The position numbers and the translations under genes were made by a program. A DNA stretch of 64,000 bases from Phycisphaeraceae bacterium (GTDB lineage Bacteria > Planctomycetota > Phycisphaerae > Phycisphaerales > UBA1924). The stretch is taken from the NCBI GenBank assembly GCA_026126305.1, contig JAHCJI010000003.1, positions 1 through 64,000 on the forward strand, read 5' to 3'. Below are positions 8,495-17,153 of this stretch, piece after piece. Below the pieces are notes generated by a model. The model did no database searches and was not told the origin of the DNA. It saw nothing but the letters and a program-made list of their open reading frames with translations. Positions within the stretch are counted from its first letter, which is position 1; each line of letters opens with the position of its first letter.

Positions 8495-10053
8495 CGTGCG
8501 ATCTCCACCGCCCGCGTCTCCCGCAACACCGTCACCCGGATCTCGCCGGGGAAGGTCATTTCGTCGCCCACACGCTTGGCGATCTGCGTGGCGATGTAGT
8601 GGGCCTCGTCGTCGCTGACCGTCCGCGCGTCGACCATCACCCGCACCTCGCGGCCGGCCTGCACGGCGTAGGCCTCGGTGACGCCCTTGTGGGCCAGGGC
8701 GATGTCCTGGAGGTCGTTCAATCGCTGGATGTAGAGCTCCATCGACTCGCGCCGGGCGCCGGGGCGGGCGCCGCTGAGCGCGTCGGCGGCCATGACGATG
8801 GGCGTGTAGAAGCTGGTCGAGGGGATGTCGCCGTGGTGCCCGCCGATGGCGTTGAGCACGGGTTCTTTCTCGCCGTAGCGCTTCGCGAAGTCCATGCCGA
8901 TCTTTGGGTGCCCGCCTTCCATCTCGTGGTCCATGGCCTTGCCGATGTCGTGCAAAAAGCCGCAGCGCCGGGCGAGTTTGCCGTTGAGCCCGAGTTGGTC
9001 GGCGATGATCTGGCTGAACATGGCCACCTCGATGGAGTGAGCCAGGACGTTCTGCCCGTAGCTGGTGCGGTAGTGGAGCTTGCCCATGGCCTCGAGCACC
9101 TTGGCGTGCAGGCCGGCGACCTTGACCTCCATCTGGGCGTCCTTGCCGTGCTTGCGGATGCGTTCCTCGAACTCGCTCTTGACCTTCTCGACGGTCTCCT
9201 CGATGCGAGTGGGGTGCATGCGTCCGTCGGAGACAAGGCGTTCGAGTGCCTCGACGGCAATAGCCTGGCGAACCTTGTCAAAGCACGACACGGTGATGAC
9301 CCCGGGCGTGTCGTCCACGATGATGTCCACCCCGGTCATCTTCTCGATGGCGCGGATGTTTCGGCCCTCGCGACCGATGATGCGCCCCTTCATCTGGTCG
9401 TTGGGGATGGCCACGCTGCGCACGAGGTGCTCGGTGGCAAAGTCGCCCGCGTAGCGCTGGGCCGCTTGGAGGAGGATCTCGGTGGAGCGTTCCTTGGCTT
9501 GGGCCTCGGCCTCGTCGGTGATCTTGCGGGCCACGGCGGCGGCCTCGTGCCGGGAGGTCTCGGCCACGCGCTCGATGTACGCCTCGCGGGCCTCGTCCTG
9601 CGACATCCGGGCCAGGTCGGCCAGGGCGCGGGTCTGGCTCTCGATCAGCCGATCGAGTTCGTGCCCGCGTTCGGCCAGATGCTGGTCGCGCTCGTGCAAC
9701 TCCCGGTCGCGTCGGTCGGCGTGCTTCTCACGCTCGGCCAGCCGGGCCTCGGCCTTGTCCAGCGTGCTCTCGCGCTTGGAAAGTTCACGGTCTTCCTGGC
9801 GCAGACGCTTGCGTTCGGCTTCCAGCTCGTCCTCGACCTCGCGCAGCCGCTGGTGGACCAGTTTCTGGGCCTCTGCCTCGGCGCGGCTCTCGATGGCCTG
9901 CGCCTCGGTACGGGCCCGCTCGATGATCGAGTCGGCCTCGACACGGGCCTGCGACATCGTCCGTGCGATCAATCGCGCGTGGGCGAACAGACCGATGCCA
10001 ACACCGATAACCAGTGCGGCGGCGATCAATAAAAAAACAAGATAGTCGGGCAT
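8491..10053 (-). CDS. rny: Ribonuclease Y
   Basis: RNase Y is a membrane-anchored endoribonuclease that starts mRNA decay. The 520-residue product shows the full architecture. There is one N-terminal membrane helix (residues 4-24) and a long charged coiled coil (about 30-195). A KH RNA-binding domain carries GRIIGREGRN at 223-232, and a metal-dependent HD domain carries the signature GFLHDIGKAMDHE with H368-D369. The C-terminal domain is also present. The start at 10053 (MPDYLVFLLIAAAL) is chosen because it puts the membrane helix at the very N-terminus; the open frame runs 26 codons further upstream. The stop codon overlaps the next gene as ATGA. Confidence 0.97.
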   Translation of the reverse strand: MPDYLVFLLIAAALVIGVGIGLFAHARLIARTMSQARVEADSIIERARTEAQAIESRAEAEAQKLVHQRLREVEDELEAERKRLRQEDRELSKRESTLDKAEARLAEREKHADRRDRELHERDQHLAERGHELDRLIESQTRALADLARMSQDEAREAYIERVAETSRHEAAAVARKITDEAEAQAKERSTEILLQAAQRYAGDFATEHLVRSVAIPNDQMKGRIIGREGRNIRAIEKMTGVDIIVDDTPGVITVSCFDKVRQAIAVEALERLVSDGRMHPTRIEETVEKVKSEFEERIRKHGKDAQMEVKVAGLHAKVLEAMGKLHYRTSYGQNVLAHSIEVAMFSQIIADQLGLNGKLARRCGFLHDIGKAMDHEMEGGHPKIGMDFAKRYGEKEPVLNAIGGHHGDIPSTSFYTPIVMAADALSGARPGARRESMELYIQRLNDLQDIALAHKGVTEAYAVQAGREVRVMVDARTVSDDEAHYIATQIAKRVGDEMTFPGEIRVTVLRETRAVEIAR

Positions 10054-10176
10054 GGCGTCGGCTCTATACGTCGTGCGTCTATGGCACGCCAAACCGACGC
10101 GATCAGGCCAGCACACGCACCTTCGAACCAACCACCGTGTTTCCGGGGTTGTTCGCGGGCTTGGATTCAGGACTCA

Positions 10177-10205
10177 CCCGTATACGGGCAAGCCGTTCTA
10201 ACGGC
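10177..10205. promoter_or_regulatory. Two adjacent palindromes upstream of rny
   Basis: The 299-bp gap between rny and the PilZ gene contains CCCGTATACGGG, a perfect 12-bp palindrome (10177-10188). Four bases later comes GCCGTT-CT-AACGGC (10192-10205). Both are symmetric, so they could be operators or cruciform-forming sites in the rny promoter region. I see no convincing -35/-10 pair nearby. Confidence 0.35.
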
Positions 10206-10316
10206 ACCAGAACATGGATGCCGGGTAATTCGGGTACTGTTCAGTCCGCGTCGTTCGGCGTCGGCAGCGGAAAGCCCCCTGCCGAAAACAGTATAGCCAA
10301 ACGTTGATGAGATGTT

Positions 10317-10347
10317 CATTCTCGCAAACTTTGCAGTTTTGAGAATG
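10317..10347. promoter_or_regulatory. Imperfect inverted repeat after the PilZ gene
   Basis: CATTCTC and GAGAATG flank an AAAC/GTTTT pairing, giving a near-continuous stem of about 11 bp with a small internal loop. It lies 5 bp past the stop codon of the PilZ gene. It may end or stabilise that transcript, but no T run follows on the minus strand, so it is not a classic intrinsic terminator. Confidence 0.35.
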
Positions 10348-10352
10348 GCATA

Positions 10353-11201
10353 TCATCCCGCCTGAAGATTCCGCTGCATTCCCGTCACACGCTCCACGTA
10401 CCCCGTGATCTGCCGGATGATGAACTCGCGGTGATCGGCGTGCTGGGTAAAGTCGAACGCGAAACCCAGGTGCAGGTTTTGTGTGCTGTCCAGGTGCTGG
10501 TGAACGCATCGCGCCGTGACTGCCAGCGGGCCGGGCATATCGGACCCAAGCGACATCCGCAGCCAATACCGGCCACTCGAATCAAAACTCGGCCTGGACG
10601 CCGGCGGCACCAACAGGCCCGCGCCACCACCGCCCACGTTGACCAACTGCCCTTGGAAGGCACCGGCTACGTCGGGCATCAAGGCGATGGGCGACTCCAG
10701 GCCGCGTCCGGGCGTTCGTACGGACACGTTGGCATCCTCGAAGGGGATCCGGCTGGCGACCTCGGCCGCAACGGCGGTCTGGGGATCCAGCAGCTTCCAG
10801 CCTTGGACCAGGGGCAGGCTGAAGCCCGCCGTCGTGGCACGATAGAAATCGCGGCGCTGGCATCGCTCGACAAGCGTCGGTGATGCGATGTGCAGATGGC
10901 CCCGCAGGTCGCCTGCTGGGCTCGAAACCGACATCGTGCGGAACATCCAACGATTCTGCCCGATGCTCATGGCCACCACAAGCCGCAGGCCGGGCTCGAT
11001 CCGCATCGTCTGCCCGAGCGCCACGGGCTGTTCGAGCACCAGCCGATCGTCGTTGATCTCCATCAACCGGACGCGCCACACCAGGTTTGCGGTGCTTTGC
11101 GTGTCGGCAAGGTCGACGCTGATTTCCAGCGAACCGCCCCGGTCGCGGATCTGGTTGAGGCACTCCCGCCAACGCTCGGTGCGGGATCGATTAGTGTTCA
11201 T
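10353..11201 (-). CDS. PilZ/YcgR-like c-di-GMP effector candidate
   Basis: The 282-residue protein has the two-domain YcgR plan. An N-terminal beta domain of about 110 residues is followed by a C-terminal PilZ-like domain that opens with RRDFYR (residues 116-121), the arginine-rich RxxxR switch of c-di-GMP binding PilZ proteins. The second PilZ motif (D/N-x-S-x-x-G) appears altered: LVNVGGGGAG has Asn-x-Gly rather than Asp-x-Ser. The role is probably control of motility or surface behaviour by c-di-GMP, by family analogy. The start at 11201 is supported by GGAGG 9 nt upstream. No flagellar genes are adjacent. Confidence 0.8.
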   Translation of the reverse strand: MNTNRSRTERWRECLNQIRDRGGSLEISVDLADTQSTANLVWRVRLMEINDDRLVLEQPVALGQTMRIEPGLRLVVAMSIGQNRWMFRTMSVSSPAGDLRGHLHIASPTLVERCQRRDFYRATTAGFSLPLVQGWKLLDPQTAVAAEVASRIPFEDANVSVRTPGRGLESPIALMPDVAGAFQGQLVNVGGGGAGLLVPPASRPSFDSSGRYWLRMSLGSDMPGPLAVTARCVHQHLDSTQNLHLGFAFDFTQHADHREFIIRQITGYVERVTGMQRNLQAG

Positions 11202-11272
11202 ATCTGGCAGCCTCCGTGCCGGCATATTGCCGGACCTTCACAGACTGCTATCGATCGAGCGGGCCTCGAACT

Positions 11273-13459
11273 TCAGCCCGATGCCAGGGGCGTGCTTTGG
11301 GCGGAAAGTACCTGGCCCGCCTGGGTTATGGTCCGGCGCAGGCCCAAGGCCTCATCCGGGGAAAGTGGCATATCGCCAAAACGGGCGGCATAGAGGCGTT
11401 GGACCACGTCCGAGAATGTCTCTCCCGCGTCGGGGATGTCGCTCACATGGGCTAGGAGTGGTTTCCATGCCGGTTTGGGATGGCCGGCCTTCTGCAAGGT
11501 TCGCAGCAGGTGCTCGCCCACGTCGTGGGTGCCGCCCAAGATGCGGACCCGGGGCCCTTTGCCACCGCCGATGCCCAGCCGTCGGAAGTAAGCCTGGGCC
11601 ATCATGACCACAATGAAGACACCGACAAAAGCGATGACACCAGCCAGGACGGCCTGGAAGAGCCCCACCCAACCCGAGGATCTGGCGCGTTGCAGCCAGT
11701 CGGCGATGGACTCCAGGGCGGCCATAGGCGGTTCCTCGCCGGTTTCCTGGCTCCCCAGCACACGTCGCTGCGAGCCCCGATCGAAGGCCACCACCGAGTC
11801 GACCCAGAAGAACTCGACAGCGTCGATCCAGCGCCGGGCCGTGGCCAGCAGGCTGCCGCTGGGGGCATGGACTCGTTGGAGATCCGCCGGCGGCGTGGGG
11901 TCGTGGGTGCGCCATTGTCCCACGGCGTGCTCGACCTCGACCCAGGCGTGGGCGTTGCTCTCACGCACGGTGTACTGCCCGCTGGTGTCGTTGTACTCGA
12001 CGGCCAGGTATCCTGTCACAACCCGGGCGTTGATGCCCACGCTGCGGCACATGGCCGCCATGGCCGAGGCGAAGTATTCGCAGTGTCCTTCCTGATGCTC
12101 CAGGAACCACTCGATGGGATCACCCCGAGCCCGCAGGATATCCAGCGTGTAGGTGAATGTCGCCAGGTACTCCTTGATGACACGGGCCACGGCGGCAATG
12201 TCGGTGGATGATCTGGGCACGCGTACGCTCTCGAGCCCGCTGTCATCGAGCAACCGAATGGTCAGGGCCCGCACGGCATCGGATGGGAAGTCGGCAAGCC
12301 ATTCGCTGGTCATGGCCTCGGCCCATTGCTCACCGGCCATGCGAGTGCCGGGCATGCGGGAGTAGACGGTATATCCCAGGTTCTTGGCGTCTTCCTCGAG
12401 TCGAAGGATGCCACGCACGCGGTCGATGCCTACGCCGATCTGCTCGCCGAACTCCCAGGCGATGGGTTCTTGGATGGCATAAAGCAGGGTGCCCCGGGTC
12501 GGTTTGTCACGCAGGGTGATGTCCTGGCGGATCACGGTGTTTCCCGAGGGCGTTCGGCCCAGGCGTCCGGCGGTGTCGGTCTGGCCACTTTGGAAACCGC
12601 TGCCCTGCCTTTGCCGTCGTGTCCATCGGCCGTCCTCATAGCGATCGAGGACGGCACCGCGGAGGTAATAGATGCGTCCGGCCCCGCCCATATTGCCGCC
12701 TTGGGCGTCGGTGACGCGCAGGTCGAGCACCTTCTGCGGCGATTCGGAGATGAGCCCAGCCCGACCAAGTTCGACGGTATCGCTGAAGCCCGTGACCATG
12801 CGGCTCTCGCTGCCGGTCAATTCCGTGAGGAATCGTGGTGCCAGCCCCCGAGGGATGAAGACGAACACGACCACCGCGATCATCGACGCGGCCAGGGTCA
12901 GCCCGCCGGTCATGCGGCGCAGGCCGCGTTCGACGGTCTGCCCCGTGGCCGAGCGACGGCCCGGCGCTCCGATGCGGTCGCGGTAGGCCTGTGCCTTATC
13001 CTCGGCGGCCACCACCTGCTGCACCAGCGCCGCCCACACCAGCAACGGGCAGAATACCAGCACCAGCAGCCCCACGGTCAGTTTCAGGCTCGTGAGGATG
13101 GCACCGAACACCAGGAACACGGCCAGCGACAGCACCTCGGCCGCGTCGCGAGCGTTGCGGCGGTCGAAGAGCTTGACCACCAGCAGCATGGCGAGCATCT
13201 CGGCGATGCGTTCGACGTTGAAGCGCCCGTCGAGCGAGGCCGCCAGCAGCCCAAGCGCGAGCACCACCAGCAGCACGCCGTTGATCACCAGCCGCGGCAC
13301 ACTTGGTGCCCAGGGCTGGTTGGCCGCCCACCAGCAACCCCAAGCCGCGGGCAGGCCCAACAAGGCCACCACGATCGAGCCGGCCGCGATGGCGTAGATC
13401 AGGATGGCCAACAGGGCCGTCCACAGCAGGGCCTGGCGCAGGGTACGTTGCAGCGTCAT
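11273..13459 (-). CDS. Membrane transglutaminase-like protein (DUF3488/TgpA type)
   Basis: The 728-residue protein has about six membrane helices in its first ~230 residues, a periplasmic transglutaminase-like domain, and another membrane helix near residue 610 before a cytoplasmic tail. The catalytic triad is visible: Cys460 in GHCEYFASAM, His504 in NAHAWVE and Asp520 in HDPTPP. TgpA-type proteins of this plan are thought to act on proteins or peptidoglycan outside the membrane. The start codon overlaps the stop of the upstream DUF58 gene (ATGA), the usual partner of this family. No MoxR ATPase gene is next to the pair here. Confidence 0.92.
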   Translation of the reverse strand: MTLQRTLRQALLWTALLAILIYAIAAGSIVVALLGLPAAWGCWWAANQPWAPSVPRLVINGVLLVVLALGLLAASLDGRFNVERIAEMLAMLLVVKLFDRRNARDAAEVLSLAVFLVFGAILTSLKLTVGLLVLVFCPLLVWAALVQQVVAAEDKAQAYRDRIGAPGRRSATGQTVERGLRRMTGGLTLAASMIAVVVFVFIPRGLAPRFLTELTGSESRMVTGFSDTVELGRAGLISESPQKVLDLRVTDAQGGNMGGAGRIYYLRGAVLDRYEDGRWTRRQRQGSGFQSGQTDTAGRLGRTPSGNTVIRQDITLRDKPTRGTLLYAIQEPIAWEFGEQIGVGIDRVRGILRLEEDAKNLGYTVYSRMPGTRMAGEQWAEAMTSEWLADFPSDAVRALTIRLLDDSGLESVRVPRSSTDIAAVARVIKEYLATFTYTLDILRARGDPIEWFLEHQEGHCEYFASAMAAMCRSVGINARVVTGYLAVEYNDTSGQYTVRESNAHAWVEVEHAVGQWRTHDPTPPADLQRVHAPSGSLLATARRWIDAVEFFWVDSVVAFDRGSQRRVLGSQETGEEPPMAALESIADWLQRARSSGWVGLFQAVLAGVIAFVGVFIVVMMAQAYFRRLGIGGGKGPRVRILGGTHDVGEHLLRTLQKAGHPKPAWKPLLAHVSDIPDAGETFSDVVQRLYAARFGDMPLSPDEALGLRRTITQAGQVLSAQSTPLASG

Positions 13460-14610
13460 GGGTCCAACTCGGTTCGCTGCGGCGGCTCGGTGTGTTCGGC
13501 TCGCAGGCGTGCCAGGTCTTCGCCGGTCAAGGTATGGACGCCAGCCCCGGTTGCTGGCCCTCGTATCAGGGTCAGTACTACAGCGCCATAGCCAGCCGGT
13601 GGCTTGACAAAGGTCTGGGCGCTTTCCGTGAAGCCGTAGGCACCCAGCCGCTGGAGCAGCCCGGCCCGTCCCCCGGGCGTCGAGACGGCGCTGCTGGCGT
13701 AGCCGGCGCGTGGGATGGCCAGGCTCACGCCGATGGCGCGGCGGCCCGCCTCGACGATCAGCGAGGCCGCCAGCGACAGCAGTTGCTCGGCCTTGGGGTC
13801 GTGGCGTTGGGCCAGGGCGGGTTCCAGGTCCAGGTGCAGCACGAGGCGGCGCGGGGCCCTGGCCGAGCGTTGGGTCACCACCAGCGTGTCGGCACGAGCC
13901 GAAAGCCGCCAGGAGACGTCGCGGATGCGGTCGCCCACTCGGTATTCGCGCACGCCGTAGAACTCCTCGCCCGCACCCGGTGCGGCGATGGCCTCGGTGC
14001 CGTCGGGGTCGGGCAGCAGGATGGTCTCTACCAGGTCGCTTCGCAGGCGATGGACCGTGGGCCAGGCCAGCCCGTCTTGGGGCAGGTCGAAGGTCACGCT
14101 CTTGCGGGCCACGCCAAATGGGAAGGTAGTGCTCACACGCACACGGCCGAGCGTGAAGGGACCGCGCTGCGAGACCAGGGCGGCCGTCTCGCAACGGACG
14201 GTCCGTCTCGGGGGCACGCGGCCGACCGAGGCTGTGGGCCGGCCCACCAGGTGCCAGGAAGCGGCTTCCCGGCGGCGGTCCCAGGGCCAGCGTCCGGACC
14301 GGCCCGGGCGTTGGGCAAGGGCATCGCTTGTAGGCGCACCGCGCACGGGCGGCAGCTCTTCGATGAGCAAGGCGTAGGCGGGCATGAAGCGGCTCTTGTT
14401 GCGGACGCGGTAGCCCAGGGCGAAGGGCTTGTCGGCCTGGGCCTGGGGCAGGGGCTCGCGTTCGACGACAATGCCCATCAGCGACATGCCGCTGACAAAG
14501 CCCGAGGCCAGCAGGCCGCCGATGGCAAGACCAAGGGCCCAGAACAGCAGGTTATTCTGGCTATTAACCGCACCCAGCAGCACGAAGGCCGTGACCACCA
14601 CATAGGCCAC
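13456..14610 (-). CDS. DUF58 domain protein
   Basis: DUF58 proteins are membrane-linked and are usually found beside MoxR ATPases and transglutaminases. The family hallmark EFYGVREYRVGDRIRDVSWR is intact in the middle of this 384-residue product, and two hydrophobic helices lie at the N-terminus (AYVVVTAFVLLGAV and LLFWALGLAIGGLLASGF). The start is uncertain. The first standard codon is GTG at 14610, but the frame is open upstream and encodes a basic stretch (RRRYHPHLPG) just before the first helix, as in relatives. A CTG at 14694-14692 overlapping the previous gene's TGA (CTGA) would include it. It precedes the transglutaminase with an ATGA overlap. Confidence 0.9.
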   Translation of the reverse strand: MAYVVVTAFVLLGAVNSQNNLLFWALGLAIGGLLASGFVSGMSLMGIVVEREPLPQAQADKPFALGYRVRNKSRFMPAYALLIEELPPVRGAPTSDALAQRPGRSGRWPWDRRREAASWHLVGRPTASVGRVPPRRTVRCETAALVSQRGPFTLGRVRVSTTFPFGVARKSVTFDLPQDGLAWPTVHRLRSDLVETILLPDPDGTEAIAAPGAGEEFYGVREYRVGDRIRDVSWRLSARADTLVVTQRSARAPRRLVLHLDLEPALAQRHDPKAEQLLSLAASLIVEAGRRAIGVSLAIPRAGYASSAVSTPGGRAGLLQRLGAYGFTESAQTFVKPPAGYGAVVLTLIRGPATGAGVHTLTGEDLARLRAEHTEPPQRTELDP

Positions 14611-14690
14611 GCCCGGCAGGTGGGGGTGGTAGCGGCGACGGGGCCGCGCCGGGGGCCTGCGGCCCGGGTCGGGCTCGGCGGTGGCCGGGT

Positions 14691-15227
14691 TCAGAACGCC
14701 CCCGAAGCGGCCCGGGGGGTGTCCGCCGCGCGCGGTTCGGCTCCGCCCGCATCCGCGGTCGGCGGGGCCGCTGGGGTGGCCGCGGGCGTCGTCGTGGTGG
14801 CGGGTGTGGTCGTTTCTTCGGGCCGCCAGCCGGGGGCGCGGAGCATCGTCATGTAGAGGGATCGGTTGAAGGATCGCAGGTGGGTGGTCTTGTCCAGTCG
14901 GGCGTAGCCCTCGGCCGTCACGACCACGCGCACGGTGCCCCTTGCCATCTGCTGGCCTCGCGTGGGGATGCTGAATCGACCCTGGCCGTCGGTGGTGGTG
15001 TCCACGAGGGTCTGCCCGTTGCCCGTGAGCGTCACGAGGACGCGGGCCCCGGGGATGCCCGTCTGCTCGAGGCGGGAGTCGTCCTTATCGATGACCGCCA
15101 CCACGGCCAAGGCCCCGGGCACGACCAGCCCCTCGAGCCGGGGCGCGGCGCAGCCGGCCAGGGGGGCGACCACCAGCAAAAGCAGGGCCAGCAGGCCGGA
15201 GAGCACCGGGCGGTAGGGCTGGAGCAT
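14691..15227 (-). CDS. Lipoprotein with carboxypeptidase-regulatory-like fold
   Basis: The 178-residue protein has a signal peptide ending in a lipobox (APLAGC, Cys26), so it is probably anchored to a membrane by lipidation. The mature part resembles a single transthyretin-like (CarboxypepD_reg) beta domain, with GIPGARVLVTL, TDGQGRFSIPTR and VVVTAEGYA in the order expected for that fold. The tail from about residue 140 is Thr/Ala/Pro-rich and probably disordered. GGAGG lies 9 nt before the ATG. It is the first gene of the operon with DUF58 and the transglutaminase. A structural or adhesive role is inferred. Confidence 0.8.
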   Translation of the reverse strand: MLQPYRPVLSGLLALLLLVVAPLAGCAAPRLEGLVVPGALAVVAVIDKDDSRLEQTGIPGARVLVTLTGNGQTLVDTTTDGQGRFSIPTRGQQMARGTVRVVVTAEGYARLDKTTHLRSFNRSLYMTMLRAPGWRPEETTTPATTTTPAATPAAPPTADAGGAEPRAADTPRAASGAF

Positions 15228-15287
15228 GGCGGGTTTCCTCCGTGGGGGATGGGTCTTGGTGGGATGCGAGGGGTACTTGAGGGGGGG

Positions 15288-15968
15288 TCAGGCGGATCGA
15301 GCCGGGCCGCCGGCGGGAAGGTCCTTCAGGCTGGCCAGCCCGAAGGCCTCCAGGAACTGCGGCGTGGTGCCGTAGAGGATCGGCCGTCCGACCTCCTCGG
15401 CCCTTCCCTTGATCGCAATCATCTTGCGCTCGAGCAGGCTGCGGAGCACCTCGCCGCAGGCCACGCCACGGATGGCCTCGACCTGGGCCCGGGTGATGGG
15501 TTGGCGATAAGCGATGATCGAAAGGGTCTCGATGCTGGCCCGGCTGAGGCGCGTGCTCTGGCGGTTGCGGTCGAAGGCGGCCACGATCGGCCCGTACTGG
15601 GGGGCGACCATCAGCCGATAGCCGCCGGCCAGTCGCTCGGCCCTGGCGGGGCGTCCCTGGGCGGCCAGTTCGGCGTTCAGTTGGGCGACGAGGGCCTCAA
15701 CGGCCTGCCGGGGCGAGCGATCGGCCGCGTCCGGCCCTTGGGCAGCGGGATCATCGTCGGCGCTCTCGGCGACGCCCAGGCTCGCGCTCGCCTGGAGCGC
15801 CTCCCACAGGGCCTCGGCGGGCACGGCCCTGCCAGCGGCCAGCAGGATGGCCTCGAGACAGGCCGTCAGTGTTGTGGGGTGCGTTGGATGGGTCGTGTCC
15901 GGGCTGATGGGTGTGGTGGGGTCCGCGGCCTCGGTGGTGGTGGGGGTCACAGGCCATGTTATGGCCAC
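15288..15968 (-). CDS. scpB: Segregation and condensation protein B
   Basis: ScpB dimers bind the ScpA kleisin and help SMC to organise and separate chromosomes. The 226-residue product has two winged-helix domains joined by a linker, with family segments such as ETLSIIAYRQPITRAQVEAI (about residues 145-164), GRAEEVGRPILYGTTPQFL and FGLASLKDLP. The first ~35 residues are Thr/Pro-rich and not conserved. The first start is GTG at 15968 without a clear ribosome site, so the true start may be a few codons further in. No scpA or smc gene is in the window. It lies 31 bp downstream of the MBL-fold gene on the same strand. Confidence 0.93.
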   Translation of the reverse strand: MAITWPVTPTTTEAADPTTPISPDTTHPTHPTTLTACLEAILLAAGRAVPAEALWEALQASASLGVAESADDDPAAQGPDAADRSPRQAVEALVAQLNAELAAQGRPARAERLAGGYRLMVAPQYGPIVAAFDRNRQSTRLSRASIETLSIIAYRQPITRAQVEAIRGVACGEVLRSLLERKMIAIKGRAEEVGRPILYGTTPQFLEAFGLASLKDLPAGGPARSA

Positions 15969-15999
15969 CGCGACGGTCTGGGTAGCGGGTGTCTTGGAC

Positions 16000-16920
16000 C
16001 TATTCCAGGTGGGCCTTGCCCGGCAGTTCTGCGATGATCTCGCCGGGGTCCCAAGCGGCCTTGAGGCGTTCCAGGGGCTGGCCTACGGGCTCTTGCGGGT
16101 CGTGGAAGGTGCTGTGGTGGATGGGCATGAGACGGCGGGCACCCATGCGGCGGGCCATGGCGGCAGCCTGCTCGGGCGTGGCGTGGACGGTGTCCCAGGG
16201 CTCGTAGCTATTACCGATGCCCAGAATGGCCGTGTCGATGCCGCCCCGCACGCGGGCCAAGGAGTCGAAGGCGTCGGTATGTGCGGTGTCGCCGGCAAAC
16301 AGCAGCGTCCGGGCATCGTCTTCGAGGACGTAGGCGTTGCAGCCGCGGTGGCGGTCGATGAGCCAGCGGGCCCCCCAGTGCTTGCAGGGCCAGGCGGTGA
16401 TGGCCAGGTCGTCCAGTTCCAGGGCCTCTTCCCATTGCAGCTCGACGACTCGGCCAAAGCCCCGCCCGCGGCCGGGCAGCAGGCGGCGGGTGTGGCGCGG
16501 GACGAAGACGGTAGTGTCCGGGCTGACCAGTTGCTCGAGGGTGGGCTTGTGCCAGTGGTCCATGTGGGCGTGGGTGAGCACCAGCACGTCGATGGGCGGC
16601 AGGTCGGCGACCTGGCCGGGCAGGGCGATGGAGCGGCGGCGGCCGGTGGGGCGGCCGGCGATGGTGACCCCCGCGTGGGGGGCAAAGTGGGGGTCGGTGA
16701 GGATGGTGCGGCCGCCCAGGCGCAGCAGGGTGGTGGCCTGGCCCAGCCACAGGGCGGCAAAGCGGGCGGCGTGCCACTGGTCGAAGTCCGGGATGCCCCC
16801 GGCCGGGGCGATGGGCTCGGGGCGCTGGCGCAGGCCGGCCTGCTCGGCCAGGACGATGGCCCACTGACGTGTGAGGGCCTTGGCGCGGCGCAGGGGGCTC
16901 TTGGAGGGCGATGCTGCCAT
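16000..16920 (-). CDS. MBL-fold metallo-hydrolase (NAPE-PLD/UlaG-like)
   Basis: The 306-residue protein carries the metallo-beta-lactamase metal motif H117-x-H119-x-D121-H122 (THAHMDHW). It also has later metal-site segments, including CKHWG, FAGDTAHTD and PIHHSTFHDP. The opening part PDFDQWHAARFAALWLGQAT and the TDPHFAPHAG loop fit the subgroup related to N-acyl-phosphatidylethanolamine phospholipase D and UlaG. Bacterial members often act on phospholipid-like or phosphodiester substrates, but the substrate here is unknown. It is divergent from the HPPD gene, with a 233-bp shared upstream region, and probably co-transcribed with scpB. Confidence 0.9.
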   Translation of the reverse strand: MAASPSKSPLRRAKALTRQWAIVLAEQAGLRQRPEPIAPAGGIPDFDQWHAARFAALWLGQATTLLRLGGRTILTDPHFAPHAGVTIAGRPTGRRRSIALPGQVADLPPIDVLVLTHAHMDHWHKPTLEQLVSPDTTVFVPRHTRRLLPGRGRGFGRVVELQWEEALELDDLAITAWPCKHWGARWLIDRHRGCNAYVLEDDARTLLFAGDTAHTDAFDSLARVRGGIDTAILGIGNSYEPWDTVHATPEQAAAMARRMGARRLMPIHHSTFHDPQEPVGQPLERLKAAWDPGEIIAELPGKAHLE

Positions 16921-17153
16921 CGTGCAAGGCTAACCGCGCCCGGGCCGTGGATCATCCGGGCACACTGGATGGCCGTGCGCGCGTTGGCCCATGTGGCGTG
17001 GGGGCAGGGCGAAGCGATCCGGCTTGGGCGGCTTCGCGTATGATCTTGCACGCGGACACCCGCGTTGGCCGCCCACGCGTGGACCCGGGCAATCGATCCG
17101 GCGAGCGGGGCCGGCCCATCGGGAGCGGGTGTGCCGACTTGGGAGCCAAGGCC

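Noticed and set aside
10265..10290. Hairpin CGGCAG...CTGCCG as a terminator of the PilZ gene
   Set aside because: On the minus strand the T run precedes the stem rather than following it, so it does not fit an intrinsic terminator.
17024..17044. TTGGGC and TATGAT as a promoter for HPPD
   Set aside because: The two hexamers are only 9 bp apart, too close for a sigma-70 promoter.
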